From assembly GCA_024803745.1 (NCBI GenBank), contig JANJXV010000099.1, positions 2,108,001 through 2,172,000 of the forward strand: 64,000 bases of DNA, written 5' to 3'. Below, one piece after another: positions 22,842-34,019 of this stretch; the stretch's first letter is position 1, and every line of letters begins with the position of its first letter. A program made the translations under genes and the position numbers. Origin of the DNA: Megascapheus bottae (lineage: Eukaryota; Chordata; Mammalia; Rodentia; Geomyidae). Under the pieces are notes generated by a model that saw only the letters and a list, made by a program, of their open reading frames with translations, searched no databases and was not told the DNA's origin.

Positions 22842-24212
22842 ATCTGTTTTTCTTGTCTACGTTGAGGGAAAGGGCTATTTCACAAGATGCAGAAGCGAAG
22901 ATTTCAGAAGCAAGTGCTGTGATTGAATTAGCTCGTAAAAAGCATTTTTATTTTCTTTTATCTTTCTGCCAGTCTTGGGGCTTGAATTCAGGGCCTGAGC
23001 ACTGTCCTCGGGTTTTCTCAAGTCTAGCCCTCTGCCACTGGAGCCACAGTGCCACATCTAGATTTTCTATCTATGTGGTACTGAGCAATCAAACCCAGAT
23101 CTTCATGGATGCTAGGCAAGCACTCTACCACTATGCCAAACTCTCAACCCTGACATAGTAATTATAAAGTCATCATCATCATCATCATATCCAAATATCC
23201 TTTCTCCTACAAAGAATGAACACTTAACTGTGTCTAATGCTTTTTTTTTAATTTCACTAATTCTTCTGTGTTTTTCCCTCTTGCATTTTTTACACATGAC
23301 AGCAAAGCTAATCATCAGGAAAAAATTGATTAGGATACAGAAACCTAATAATATCCTAGTAGATTGACGTCAAAAACATGTGCAAGATGCCCTGTGTGTT
23401 TGACCTAGTGGGAGAGTCCTTGGCTACCAAGCAGTAAGCCTCAGGTTTGATTCCTCATTACCACATACATAGAAAACGCTGCAAGTGGTGCTGTGGCTCG
23501 GTGGGACAGCTAAACCCTAAAGAAAGCCCAAGAACAATGTTCACACTCTGAGGTCAAGTCCCAAGACTAGCAAAAACAAAAAAAATTCGACAAGGGGCAA
23601 AATGCAGGCAGAGAAGGCACTGTGAAGCAAAAGTTTTGTAAAGGATGAGGGCAATATTGACCCTTAAGTTTGGATCTTACCTAAGAAAGGCTCCTTGAGC
23701 CTGAGACCAGACTGGTAGTTGGGCCTAGTGGAAGACATTGGGATTGGACAAATAAGGTGTGCTGTATACTACATCCACATGTATATTGTGAGACTGGAGG
23801 AGAGATTCAGCCTCCAGTATGTCTTTGGTGAGGTCTTTTGTGAGCAAGGATCTTTGGTCATTGGTCCCTGAAAGGTGACCCTGCCTCCCTCACAATGGAA
23901 CAGAATATGGAACCCTGGTAACCAAGCCACTGTAACTAACAACCAGCTCAAGCCAGCTCACTTGGCCTGTGGCTCAGGAGGAAGAAAGATGTTGCTGTGC
24001 TGTTGCCAAAGGGCAGGAAACTCGAGTCTCAGGCATGGAAGTTGTGGATGTCTTACTCGAAGATGTACATGCTAGATCATTGCCAAGCCACAAATCCAGT
24101 ATAACAGAACTTTCTCTAAGAAGAAGGCCAGGAAAATCCAGGGCAACCAGATGAGGTAAATTTCTAAGAAGAAATGTATTTGACCCCATCATCCTCCCCA
24201 CACACTACAACT
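22842..24212 (+). repeat. Non-L1 segment of unit 4 with two SINEs
   Basis: Same composition, with the antisense ID SINE at about 22958-23156 and the sense one at about 23388-23583. The variant cgaagatg at 24,058 matches the distal copy and is the form closest to the inverted copy at 40.85 kb, so it looks ancestral. Confidence 0.85.
23875..24209 (+). pseudogene. RalGDS-like first coding exon fragment, unit 4
   Basis: Copy of 1611-1948 with start codon at 23,987. It has the private change aagggcag for aaggtcag at 24,009. It is truncated at 24,212 by the L1 3' end, as in the other units. Confidence 0.48.
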
Positions 24213-24630
24213 TTCTTTTTTTTTCATTTTTTTATTGTAATTAGTAAAAGGGTTAGATGATATTTGCCAGATAGAAGGTGCATTAATTCACATACATTGA
24301 TACCCTTTCACATGTCTTGGTACCCATTTCCCTCCAACCCAACACCCCCCACCCGTCTTGGTTTTCCCCCCTTCCCTATCAAATTTCAAATATCCAAATA
24401 CAAATAAATTCAATATATCAGATAACAAAGTGAGATACTATACCAATATGGGATAACCAAGGGACAGCAAGTGAGATGAGAGACAACATAGTACATTAAG
24501 GACAACAATCATTCATTATATGGCTTTTGTGTCAATATCCTGGAGGTCCTTTCAATTAGCTTCACATTATATGGCCTTATATATGGCCTTTTGCTCTATT
24601 GACAATCTCTGCTAGTAGAGCCCAAGGTTT

Positions 24631-27600
24631 CTACTGATTATGACAAATGAGGGAAACCACTGAGCCTAAGTTCCTTTGAGTCTGGCTTACTTCACTTAAT
24701 ATGATTTGTTCTAAGTCTTTCCATTTCCTAACAAATGGGGCGATGTCATTCTTTCTGACAGCAGCATAGAATTCCATTGTGTACAAATACCACAACTTGT
24801 TGATCCACTCATCAACTGAGGGACATCTTGGTTGGTTCCATATCTTTGCTATGGTGAATAGTGCTGCAATGAACATTGTTGTGCTAGTGGGTTTAGTATG
24901 CCCTTGTTTCTGGATTGTTGGGTAAATGCCAAGTAGTGGAATTGGTGGGCCATAGGGGAGTTGTATGTTTAGCGTTTTGAGGCACTGCCGCACTGCTTTC
25001 CATAGTGGTTGAACGAGTTTGCACTCCCATCAACAGTGTAGTACTGATCCCTCCTGGCCACATCGCCTCCAGCATCTGTTGTCATTCTTTTTCCTGATCC
25101 TGGCCATTCTAACTGGAGTTAGGTGGAATCTTAGACTTGTTTTGATTTGCATTTTTTTTATGACCAGAGATGTTGAGCATTTCTTCATGTGTCTATAGGC
25201 AATTTTGTTTCTTCTTCAGAGAAGACTCTCTTAAGTCTTTGGCCCATTTTTAATGGGATGAGTGTTACTTTGGAGGTTAGTTTTGGAGTGATTCAATTTT
25301 TTGAGTTGTTGATATATTTTAGATATGAGGCCTTGTTCCGTTGTTTGGGTGGTGAAGATCTTCTCCCACTCTGTAGGCTTCCTGATTAGTTTACTAGCTA
25401 TATCCGTTGCCATACAAAAGCTCTGCAGTTTAATGCAGTCCCACTTATCCAGCCTTTCTCTGATTTGTTGTGATTCTTGGTCCTTATTAAGAAAGTTTCG
25501 ACCTGTGCCAAGGAGGCCTAGTGTATCTCCTATTCCTTCCTGTAAACTTTTCAGTGTGTCAGCATTTACCTCCACGTCTTTGATCCATTTGGAGTTAATT
25601 CTAGTGCAAGGGGACAAAGAAGGATCCAACTTATTTTTCTGCAGGTGTTTAACCAGTTCTGCCAGCACAACTTGTTGAAGAGGCTATCTTTCTTCCATTC
25701 TATTTTTTGGCTCCCTGGTCAAAGATTATGTGGCCATAGGTCTGTGGTTTAATATCTGGGTCCGCAATTCTACGGCAATGGACTTCAGGCCTGTTCTTGT
25801 GCCAGTACCAAGCTGTTTTGAGAATTATAGCTCTGTAATAGAGTCTTAAGTTTGGAATTGAAATTCCTCCAGCGCTGTTCTTTCTGCTAAGAAGTATTTT
25901 TGCTATACGGGGTCTTTTATTATTCCATATGAAATTTTGAATTGATTCTTCTATTTCTTTAAAGAATGACATTGGGATGTTGATTGGTATTACATTGAAT
26001 TTGTAGATAGCCCTTGGCAAGATTTTCATTTTCACAATGTTGATTCTTCCAATCCAGGAGCACGGGAGGTTTTTCCATTTCCTTAGTTCTGCTTTAATTT
26101 CCTTTTTTAGGGTTTTAAAGTTTTCATCTAAACGGTCCTTTACATTCTTAGTTAAGCTAATTGCTAGGTACTTTATTTTCTTTGAGGCTATTGTGAAAGG
26201 ATTTTCTTTCCTGATTATTGCCTCGTTCCTCTCAGTGTTGGCGTAAAGTAAGGCAGTTGATTTGTGAGGGTTGATTTTATGGCCTGCTACCCTTCCAAAG
26301 ATTTGAATCAGCTCAAGGAGCTTGGGAGTAGAGTCTATAGGATTCTTTAAATACAGAATCATGTCACCTGCAAAGAGGAATAGTTTTATTTCCTCTTTCC
26401 CTACTTGGATCCCCTTTATGCTTGCTTCTTGCCTTATTGCACTGCCTAGGAATTCTAGTACTATGTTAAAAAGGAGTGGAGAGAGTGGGCATCCTTGTCT
26501 CGTTCCTGATTTTAGAGGGAATGGCTTTAGATTTTCTCCATTAAGTATAATACTAGCAGTGGGGTTCTCATACACAGCCTTTATTACATTGAGAAATGTT
26601 CCATGGATTCCTAGTTTCTCCACATCTTTTAACATAAAGGGGTTTTGGATCTTGTCAAATGCCTTTTCCGCATCTATTGACACAATCATGTGATTTTATC
26701 CCTGCTCCTGTTGATGTGTTGAATTATATTAATTGATTTGTGTATGTTGAACCAGCTTTGCCTCCCTGTGATGAATCCAGTTTGATCATAGTGTATATTT
26801 TTTTGATGAGTTGTTGTAGACGGTTGGCCAGTATTTTGTTGAGAAGTTTTGCATCGAGGTTCATCAAAGAAATGGGTCTATAGATCTCTTTCTTTGATGA
26901 ATCTCTGTCTGGTTTGGGGATGAGGGATATGCTGGCTTCACAGAATCAGTTTGGAAAAGAACCTTCATTTTCAATTTCGTTGAAGAGCTTGAGGAGTATT
27001 GGTGTGAGCTCTGCTTTGAAGACCTTATAGAAATCAGCTGTGAATCCATCTGGCCCTGGGCTCTTTTTAAGTGGAAGTTGTCTAATTTCCATTTCTATTT
27101 CAGAGCTTGAAATAGGCCTGTTGAGTTGGGTTAGCTCTTCTTGGTTCAGTGTGTGTATGTTAATATTGTCTAGGAATTCATCCATTTCTTCTAGATTCTC
27201 AAATTTGTTGGCGTAAAGGTTTGAGAAGTATTCCCTCATGATATTCTGGATCTTGGTAATTTCTGTCGTGATATTACCATTTTCATCTGCGATTTTGTTT
27301 ATTTCGATATGCTCTCTTCTTTTTTTGGTAAGATTTGCTAAGGGCTTGTCAATTTTGTTAATTCTTTCAAGAACCAACTCCTTGTTTTGTTGATTCTTTC
27401 TATAGTTTTTTTTATTCCAAATCATTTAATTCTGCTTTGATTTTAATAATTTGCTTTCTCCTAATGGGTTTAGGGTTGGTTTGTTGCTCTTTTTCCAGGA
27501 GGTTAAGGTGAGACATTAACTAGTTGGTTTGCCATTTTTCCAACTTGCTGTTGTAGGCACTCCACGCTATAAATTTTCCTCTGAGTACTTCCTTTGTTGT

Positions 27601-28455
27601 GTCCCTAAGCAGTTGATATTTGTGTGCTCCTTATTGTTAAATTTCATAAACAGTTGGATATCTGTTCTGATCTCTTCGATTACCCATTGTTTTTGATTCA
27701 ACAATGTGTGGTTCAGTCTCCATGAGTTACAGGGTTTTCTTTCGTGGAGATGTGTGTTCAGCACCAATTTGATGCCTTTATGGTCTGAGAGTGTTCATGG
27801 AATAATTTCAGTGTTTCTGAATCTGTCCAGGTTTGCTTTATGGCCTAAGATGTGGTCTATTTTGGAAAATGTTCCATGTGCTGCTGAGAAAAACGTATAT
27901 TGTGGTGTTACTGGGTGGAATATTCTGCAGATGTCTGTTAGATCTAGTTGGTCTATATAGTTGTTCAGTTCTAAGGTTTTTCTGTTGAGTTTTTGCCCTG
28001 TTGATCTGTCCATAGGTGAGAGTGGTGTGTTAAACTCACCAACAATCACTGTGTTTCGATCTATGTATTGTTTCAGTGTAAGTAAAGTTTCCTTGATGAA
28101 GTTTGGAGCTCCGGGATTGGGTGTGTAAATATTTAGGATTGTTATGTCTTCCGGGAGGAAAGATCCCTTTAGTAGTATGTAGTAACCTTCTTTGTCTTTT
28201 CTTACTAATTTTAGTTTGAAGTCTATTGTATCTGATATGAGGATGGCAACTCTAGCCTGTTTATGGGGGCAGTTAGCTTGATAGAGTTTATTCCAACCTC
28301 TCACTTTCAAAAGATGATTGTTTTTGGGTAAGATGTGTCTCTCGAAGTCAGCAGAACGATGGCTCTTGCTTTTTGATCCAACTAGACAACCTATACCGTT
28401 TAATTGGAGAGTTAAGTCCATTGATATTGAGAGTTAGGATTGAGAGATATTTATT
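24631..28455 (-). pseudogene. L1 ORF2 (unit 4), RT active site mutated
   Basis: Frames: endonuclease 28421-27795, fingers region 27425-26946, RT and thumb 26689-25700 (329 codons uninterrupted, longer than in units 1-3 because the shared stop is a Tyr codon here), and the C-terminal region in pieces 25668-25231 and 24993-24631. The catalytic loop reads FAGDMILY (near 26,365) instead of FADDMILY. This replaces the first of the two Asp residues that bind metal, so this copy should lack polymerase activity even where the frame is open. Confidence 0.88.
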
Positions 28456-28777
28456 AGTTTCTTTGAGGCTACTGTGAAAGGAATTTCTTTCCTGATTATT
28501 GCCTCGTTCCTCTCAGTGTTGGCATAAAGTAAGGTAGTTGATTTGTGAGGGTTCATTTTATGGCCTGTTACCCTTCCAAATCTTTGAATCAGCTCAAGGA
28601 GCTTGGGAGTAGAGTCTATAGGATTCTTTAAATACAGAATCATGTCAACGGCAAAGAGGGAGAGTTTTATTTCCTCTTTCCCTACTTGGATCCCCTTTAT
28701 GCTTGATTCTTGCCTTATTGCACTGCCTAGGAATTCTAGTACTATGTTAAAAAGGAGTGGAGGGAGTGGGCATCCTG
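28456..28777 (-). mobile_element. Second mid-ORF2 fragment of a 5'-truncated L1
   Basis: Minus-strand RT-palm fragment (open 28643-28434) with the loop reading FAVDMILY. It is the 5'-truncated end of the same L1 that ends at 63,066: both stop at gggcatcctgaatgct and share the following flank. Confidence 0.85.
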
Positions 28778-29711
28778 AATGCTACCCCCTAGTACTTTAA
28801 TGCAAAGCTTTGGGCTGTGGCATTTTAAGCACAATTCAATGCTCTGTTTTTTGCTGGTTAATTAGAGGTAAAAATCTTATGGAATGTATTGCGTGGCTGA
28901 TTTTGAACTGGAATCCTCAGTTCTCAGCTTATCTTGAGTAGCTAGGATTACAGTACTTTTACAACATGTATGCTCATACACATTGCTTCTGATCCAAACA
29001 CTCATTGTTCAATTTAACTAACAAGATGTGAGGAACGATGATTGACTGTAATTTACTAGATGGGATTCTAGTGAGTATATATTTCCACTTCCACTCTGAA
29101 GCCAGGGAAATGTTTCTGGTACATGTTTCAACTATCTCCCAAAGAGGAAATAATATGTGAGTACGTTTGGTAGTATTTCAGATAGGAGATGGACTTTGGT
29201 GTTTGGAACCTGTTGGGCAGAGTGTATCAGCTGGGCTGTGATAACAGAGATGATGTTACAGACAGTAATATATTCATCCCACACAGACTTAATCCAGATC
29301 CTTGGATTTCAGGCCTTGAGTAGATAGAATTACAAGTGTGAGCTGCCACCACCACCTGGTTCATTTTGGAAACCTTAATTGCTTCTCATTTGTTCCTTTC
29401 CTTTTTTGGAAGATTGATCTAAGCTGGCTGATTGTGCATCACAATGAAGTGATTGGCCTCAGGAATTGCAAATATTTGTTTCATCAGCACGGAATGAATG
29501 AAGTTGATCTAAACCCAATAGTATTTTCCTTCTGATAAATAGGGAACTTACTTATATCATTTTTCCTTGCCTTTGCTTTCCCAAAGCAAGCAACATGTTT
29601 CTTAAAAACTATACTTCATGAGAATATTATAATTAGAAGCTATCTTCTGCACACTTCAGAATAGTCCTTGCATTTATAAACTTATATTACAATATTAGGT
29701 TGAAGAATGGT
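28778..29711 (+). repeat. Segmental duplication, array-side copy
   Basis: Non-L1 sequence next to the array edge, matched base for base with 63,067-64,000 at a constant offset of 34,289, with only about a dozen differences visible by eye. It contains an antisense 7SL-like SINE fragment (28,845-28,968, with gagtagctaggattacag) and a second fragment at 29,290-29,370. No gene is recognisable in it. Confidence 0.9.
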
Positions 29712-30064
29712 GACTGTTAGTTTCATAACTACTTCATATGTTTTACTCTTTAAGGCTCATTAAGTCAAGAAGGGATTAAATACATTTATATAATAGTAGA
29801 ACATAGCTCCTGCTGATTTGATGTGTGTGCAGATGATACACAGATTTATTAGGATTACTCAAAAGTTTTGTTCAAATTTTCAGTAGTAGACTGCTATGCT
29901 AACTGGTAGGTGATAGTAATGATGCTGAAATTCTATGAATCAGGTATGAAGCAGAATTTCAGGGGAGAGTATTTGCTAGGGACTTAATTTCTAAGACGCA
30001 TATCAAGAATATTGAACTATAACACCAAATGATGGAGGACTCAGCGTCACATTTTGTTGTTTTA
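29712..30064. other. No recognisable feature
   Basis: AT-rich sequence without a supported gene or repeat. Confidence 0.5.
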
Positions 30065-30516
30065 TGCAAGTCCTGGGACTTGAACCCAGGGCCTGGGAAC
30101 TGTCCTTAAAAGTTTTTTTTTGCTTCAGGCTAGTGTTCTACCACTTTATCCACAGCTCCACTTCCAGATTTTTGGTAATGAACTGTAAATCAGAATATCA
30201 TGCAATTTGTTTGGGCTGGATTCAAACCTGATTCTGTGTAGATAGGATTCCAAGTGTGAGCGCACAGAGCCTGGCTAGTATCATTCATCATTCAAGTCAT
30301 GGGACTGCAATTCTGCACCTGGGTCTTGTTACTGAGCTTTTCAGCTCAAGACTACTGCCCTATCCCTTGAGCCATAGGGCCACTTCTGGGTTTCTGGTGG
30401 TTAATTGGAGATAAGAGTCACATGGACTTCAGTGCCCAGGCTGACTTTGAACTGCTATCCTTGGATCCCAGCCTCTTGAGTAGCTACATTTACAAGTGTG
30501 AGCCACCATACCCGGC
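30065..30516 (-). repeat. Two antisense composite SINEs in tandem
   Basis: Positions 30,065-30,275 and 30,295-30,516 each run from an ID-like part (gggacttgaacccagggcct) to a 7SL-like part (gagtagctacatttacaagt, ccaccatacccggc). The second is the better preserved. They are separate insertions of the same family. Confidence 0.8.
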
Positions 30517-30529
30517 TAAATTATTTTTT

Positions 30530-30790
30530 AAGTTAATTTATTTTGTTAAGTCAATATATAGTTGGCATACGGTTACATAAGTAATGAACATATTTCTTAA
30601 GAAAATTGTTATCCCCTCCCTCATTTTTCTCTGTTTTCCTACCCTCAGCCCCCTCTCCACCCAGATTGTTCAGTTCATTTCCGTTTAGTGTCTTCCAAGT
30701 ATCACTGTTCAATTGGTTCACATTTTTCCTTTGTTTTTTTTTTTTTTACCATTTTATTATACCCTCTCCATTCCCCAAATCACATAAACC
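30530..30790 (-). mobile_element. Old L1 3'-end-like fragment
   Basis: Antisense tract (acggttacataagtaatgaac, then pyrimidine-rich ccctccctcattttt) resembling the 3' UTR ends at 2000-2110 and 37,100-37,220. It is too diverged to be certain. Confidence 0.45.
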
Positions 30791-30884
30791 TATGTACAAG
30801 ACACAGGGTACCCGAATTCAACACAGTGACTACAGAGAATAAAACAGTACCTTAGAAGCAACAACACTGAAAAAACAAAACATA

Positions 30885-31360
30885 AACCTTGGGCTGAAAA
30901 TGAAGCTTGCCTAGCATGTATGAAACCCTGGATTCCATTCCTCAGCACCACATAAACAAAAAACTGGAAGTGCCACTGTGAGTCAGCTTGTAGATTTCTT
31001 ACGTTCAGCACAGAGTGTCTCCAAGTGACAAAAATCTGTCACATTTAAGTCAGGCTTCAAAACTTTGCTAGGAACCAGTTATGTGATTTGGAATAAAGTC
31101 CAGTTTTCAAAAAATCACTAGCCAGGCGCTGGAGGGTCATAATTGTCATTCTACTAGCCAGGGAGAAGGTGATTCAAAGCCTTTGCAAGCAAAAAAAATG
31201 AAAACAAAAAAACTGTAAGATTCTACTCTCCACTTATCCACCCAAAAACTAAGTGGAGTTGTGGCTAAAACTGGTACAGCATTAGCCTTGAGGAAAAAGA
31301 ACTAAGAGACCTTGCCCAGGTCCAAAGTTCAACCTCCCCACCAAGAAACAAAAAAAAAGG
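30885..31360 (+). repeat. Sense ID and 7SL-like SINE fragments
   Basis: ID monomer at 30,888-30,985 (gcttgcctagcatgtatgaa, cctcagcaccacat), a 7SL-like head at 31,120-31,200 and an ID half at 31,240-31,350 with an A-rich tail. All are degraded. Confidence 0.65.
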
Positions 31361-31739
31361 AGTCCAGATACCTTAGTTTAAAAAGTATATCTGGATATCT
31401 TAGTAGATTTTTCTGATCTTTCCTCATTCATCTGATGGAACCACATAATCTTGATCCTGATCTGACTAAGAGCCTGCATTGTGCTTAATAAATTCATTCC
31501 ACATATTCCAGTAGAATCTGGACAGCTAACAGCCACTTACCAATGCTTTATTCTACGTTTAGGCCAGTATGTCTTCATACCATCTACACAGTCAGCTATA
31601 TCATCTTTCCAGAAGTATCATTGAGTGTAGAACACTCAGAACTAAAATAATTGCATAAAGATGTAATAAAAACCCTTGATTCATTAAGAAAATTTCTGTA
31701 CCACTTAGAGCAAGTACATTAGTGGTATTTACCTCTAGC
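31361..31739. other. No recognisable feature
   Basis: Unique-looking AT-rich sequence. No open frame or repeat signature that I can support. Confidence 0.5.
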
Positions 31740-32175
31740 CTCTTTTTAAAAAAATTTATTAACATTGAATTTTACATCATATTTCAAATGTCATGTTTAA
31801 CCAACAAGTATTCAAAAAGGCTATCGCTATACAATCACTGGCACATAGATTTTAGAATATAGTAAAAATTAAGCTGAGTCTTTGTATGTCATAGATACAG
31901 ATTAATCTATAATAAAACACATGTCTATAGAGTGTATAGTCTATCCTAGATTTTTATGTCTATGTAGTTATGTTTATATCTCCAAAATTATGTCCAGAAC
32001 TTTGGGTATCAACTATTCAATCATCGCTCTACTGCTGTTTGAAACTAATATCCATATATTAAGGATATCATGTACCTTTTGTTCCTTGGTCTTGACTTAT
32101 CTCACTCAACAGGATTCACTCTAATTTCATCCACTACCCCAAAAATGCCATTATTATTTTTTTCTGTGCAGATCT
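31740..32175 (-). mobile_element. Old L1 3' fragment, interrupted by a younger L1
   Basis: Minus-strand L1 C-terminal/3' UTR remnant (cttatctcactcaacaggat, ccactaccccaaaaatgcca). Its likely continuation lies at 32,675-32,870, on the other side of a younger L1 3' end. Confidence 0.55.
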
Positions 32176-32179
32176 TCTT

Positions 32180-32670
32180 TTTATGTATTTATATTTATTG
32201 TAATTTATAGAAGGGTTACATTATATTCACCAGATAGAAGGTGCATTACTTCTCAAACTTTGATACCCCATGTAATGATATGGTCCCCATTTCCCTTCCC
32301 CTACCCCCATTCATGTTCATTTCCCCCCTTCCCTATCCAATTTCAAATAACCAATTAGGCACATATGAAATATATCAGAAAACAAGGTGAAATATTGTAA
32401 CAATATGATATAACCAAGGGATAGCAAAAGAGATAAGAGATCACATAGTTCATTAAGGACAACAATCACTCATTATATGAGTTTTGTTTCTTTATCTTGG
32501 AGGTCCTTACATTTAGTGTCAGACTATTTGTCACGATGTCTCTAGATTTTGTTCTAATGTAAATCTCTGGTAGCAGAGCCCAAGGTTTCTACTGAATTTG
32601 ACAAATGAGGGAGACTCTTGGGCCTATGTTCCTTTGAGTTTGGCTTACTTCAGTTAATATGATTGTTTTC
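32180..32670 (-). mobile_element. L1 3' UTR fragment
   Basis: Closely resembles the 3' end of the array L1: ttattgtaatttatagaagg, accagatagaaggtgcatta, the cccc-rich polypurine/polypyrimidine stretch at 32,290-32,335 and ataaccaagggatagcaa. It is 5'-truncated just inside the ORF2 end. Imperfect direct repeats, ttcatccacttcccc-like, flank it at 32,127 and 32,673. Confidence 0.75.
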
Positions 32671-32737
32671 CTTTTCATCCACTTCCCCGAGAATGCCATT
32701 ATTTTATCTTGTCGGTTGGCTATATATCATTCCATTG

Positions 32738-32747
32738 TGTGTGTGTG

Positions 32748-32792
<45 letters not shown>

Positions 32793-32796
32793 ATCA
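32738..32796. repeat. (GT)n microsatellite
   Basis: Almost uninterrupted GT dinucleotides inside the old L1 remnant (32,675-32,870), at the point where related elements read ccattgtgtac. It probably grew from a short GT run of the L1. Confidence 0.9.
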
Positions 32797-32859
32797 CATT
32801 TTTTGTAGTAGGGCATCTGGTTGTTTCCATCATCCAACCTCATTTTCTACAGATACTAT

Positions 32860-33985
32860 TATAGTCTCTTTTTTATTTTCAGGGTAATGTATAGAGGGGT
32901 TACGATTACATTTACAGGTAGTGGACTGCATTACTTCTCACACATTTATTCCACTCCACATGTTTTTGTCCCCAGTTCCCTCTCCCCTCCCCTTCCCAAT
33001 CATCTTGTTTCCCCCCTTCCCTTTCCTATTTGACATAAACAAATAAACATATATACAATATGCCAGGGAAAAATCAGATACAGTAACAATCTGACATTAA
33101 CCAAAGGGCAAAATAAGAGATGAAAAATAACATAGTAGATTAAGGACAAAAATCACACAAGATTAAGAGCAACGATGACACAAGATATAGCTCTTGTTCC
33201 CATATCCTAGAGATCTTTCATTTAGTCTCATCCTATATGACCTTATATACCTAGGTTTTTGAGTTATTGTAATCCTCTGCTAGGAGAGTCCTAGATGTGA
33301 ACTAATTATTACAAATGAGGGAAACCATTGAGCTTATGTTTCTTTGGGTCTGGCTGCTTCACTTAATATGAATTTTTCCAAGTCTTTCCATTTCCTTACA
33401 AATGGGGCGATGTCATTCCTTCTGATGGCAGCATAGCATTCCATTGTGTATAAGTACCACATCTTCTTGATTCAGTCATCTACTGAGTGGCATCTGGGTT
33501 GGTTTCATATCTTTGCTATGGTAAATAGTGCTGCAATGAGCATCATTGTGGTAGTGGCTTTAGTATGTCCTTTTTTCTGGACAATTGGGTAGATGCCAAG
33601 TAGTGGATTTGCTGGATCATAGGGGAGCTCTATGTTCAGTCTTTTGAGGAACCACCACACTGCTTTCCCTAGTGGTTGAACGAGTTTACACTCACACCAA
33701 CAGTGTAGGTGTGATCCCACCTGGTCACTTCCCCACCAGTATCTCTTATTAGATTTTTTGATAATGTCCATTCTGACTGGAGTCAGGTGGAATCTCAAAG
33801 TTGTTTTGATTTTCATTTCCCTTATTGCTAGAGATATGGAGCATTTCTTCATGTGTCTAAAGCCCATTTTAATTTTTTCTTCAGAGAATACTCTTTTAAG
33901 TCTTTAGCCCACCTTTTAATAGGATGGTTGTTTCTTTGAAGATTTGTTTGGGAGAGATTCATTTTTTTCAGCTATAGATATATTT
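32860..33985 (-). mobile_element. Older, 5'-truncated L1 with ORF2 C terminus
   Basis: 3' UTR from 32,860, then the ORF2 C-terminal coding region (33,867-33,505 open for 120 codons, containing FHLTPVRM and a [11 protein letters not shown]ys motif), truncated at about 33,985. It is more diverged than the array L1, so it is an older insertion. Confidence 0.82.
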
Positions 33986-34019
33986 TAGATAACTACATAT
34001 ATTTTTGTAGAAAAAAGAA

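Larger units (their letters stand above)
1..28777. repeat. Tandem array of 7.42-kb L1-containing units
   Basis: The same start motif (gtttcttgttct, then cccatttgaaaatggg) recurs at 1, 7421, 14842 and 22264, giving periods of 7420, 7421 and 7422 bp. Units 1-3 are collinear and nearly identical by eye, with scattered single-base differences and homopolymer indels. Unit 4 is collinear until 28,455 and then rearranged. All units are in the same orientation. The first base of the window already lies inside ORF1 of an L1 that leaves the window on the left, so the array probably extends further. Whether this is a true array or partly an assembly product needs long reads. Confidence 0.95.
22264..28777. 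repeat. Array unit 4, rearranged edge unit
   Basis: Collinear with the other units through the non-L1 segment and the L1 3' part up to the start of ORF2 (28,455). It then jumps back to a second copy of mid-ORF2 (28,456-28,777) and leaves the array. Its L1 3' part carries many variants shared with the distal copy at 61-63 kb rather than with units 1-3, for example gtagtggaattggtgggcc at 24,932 and 61,502. Confidence 0.9.
24213..28777 (-). mobile_element. Composite L1 at array edge, no 5' UTR or ORF1
   Basis: From the 3' T-rich end (24,213) the element is collinear with full-length L1 through ORF2 up to 28,455, at the start of the endonuclease. There it switches, in the same orientation, to a second copy of mid-ORF2 (28,456-28,777, matching 26,182-26,500 and, with the same right end, 62,745-63,066). 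Beyond 28,777 is non-L1 DNA. A single retrotransposition cannot produce this order. It implies recombination between a full-length and a 5'-truncated L1. Confidence 0.88.

Noticed and set aside
1..28777. Direct repeats as a CRISPR array or bacterial integron
   Set aside because: Units are 7.4 kb and contain L1 and SINEs, and the surroundings have spliced vertebrate genes. Nothing is prokaryotic.
1..28777. Endogenous retrovirus with LTRs
   Set aside because: The repeated ORFs are L1 ORF1/ORF2 with an AP-type endonuclease and a poly-A 3' end. No LTR, tRNA primer site, protease or integrase is seen. The repeat at the L1 ends is due to tandem duplication.
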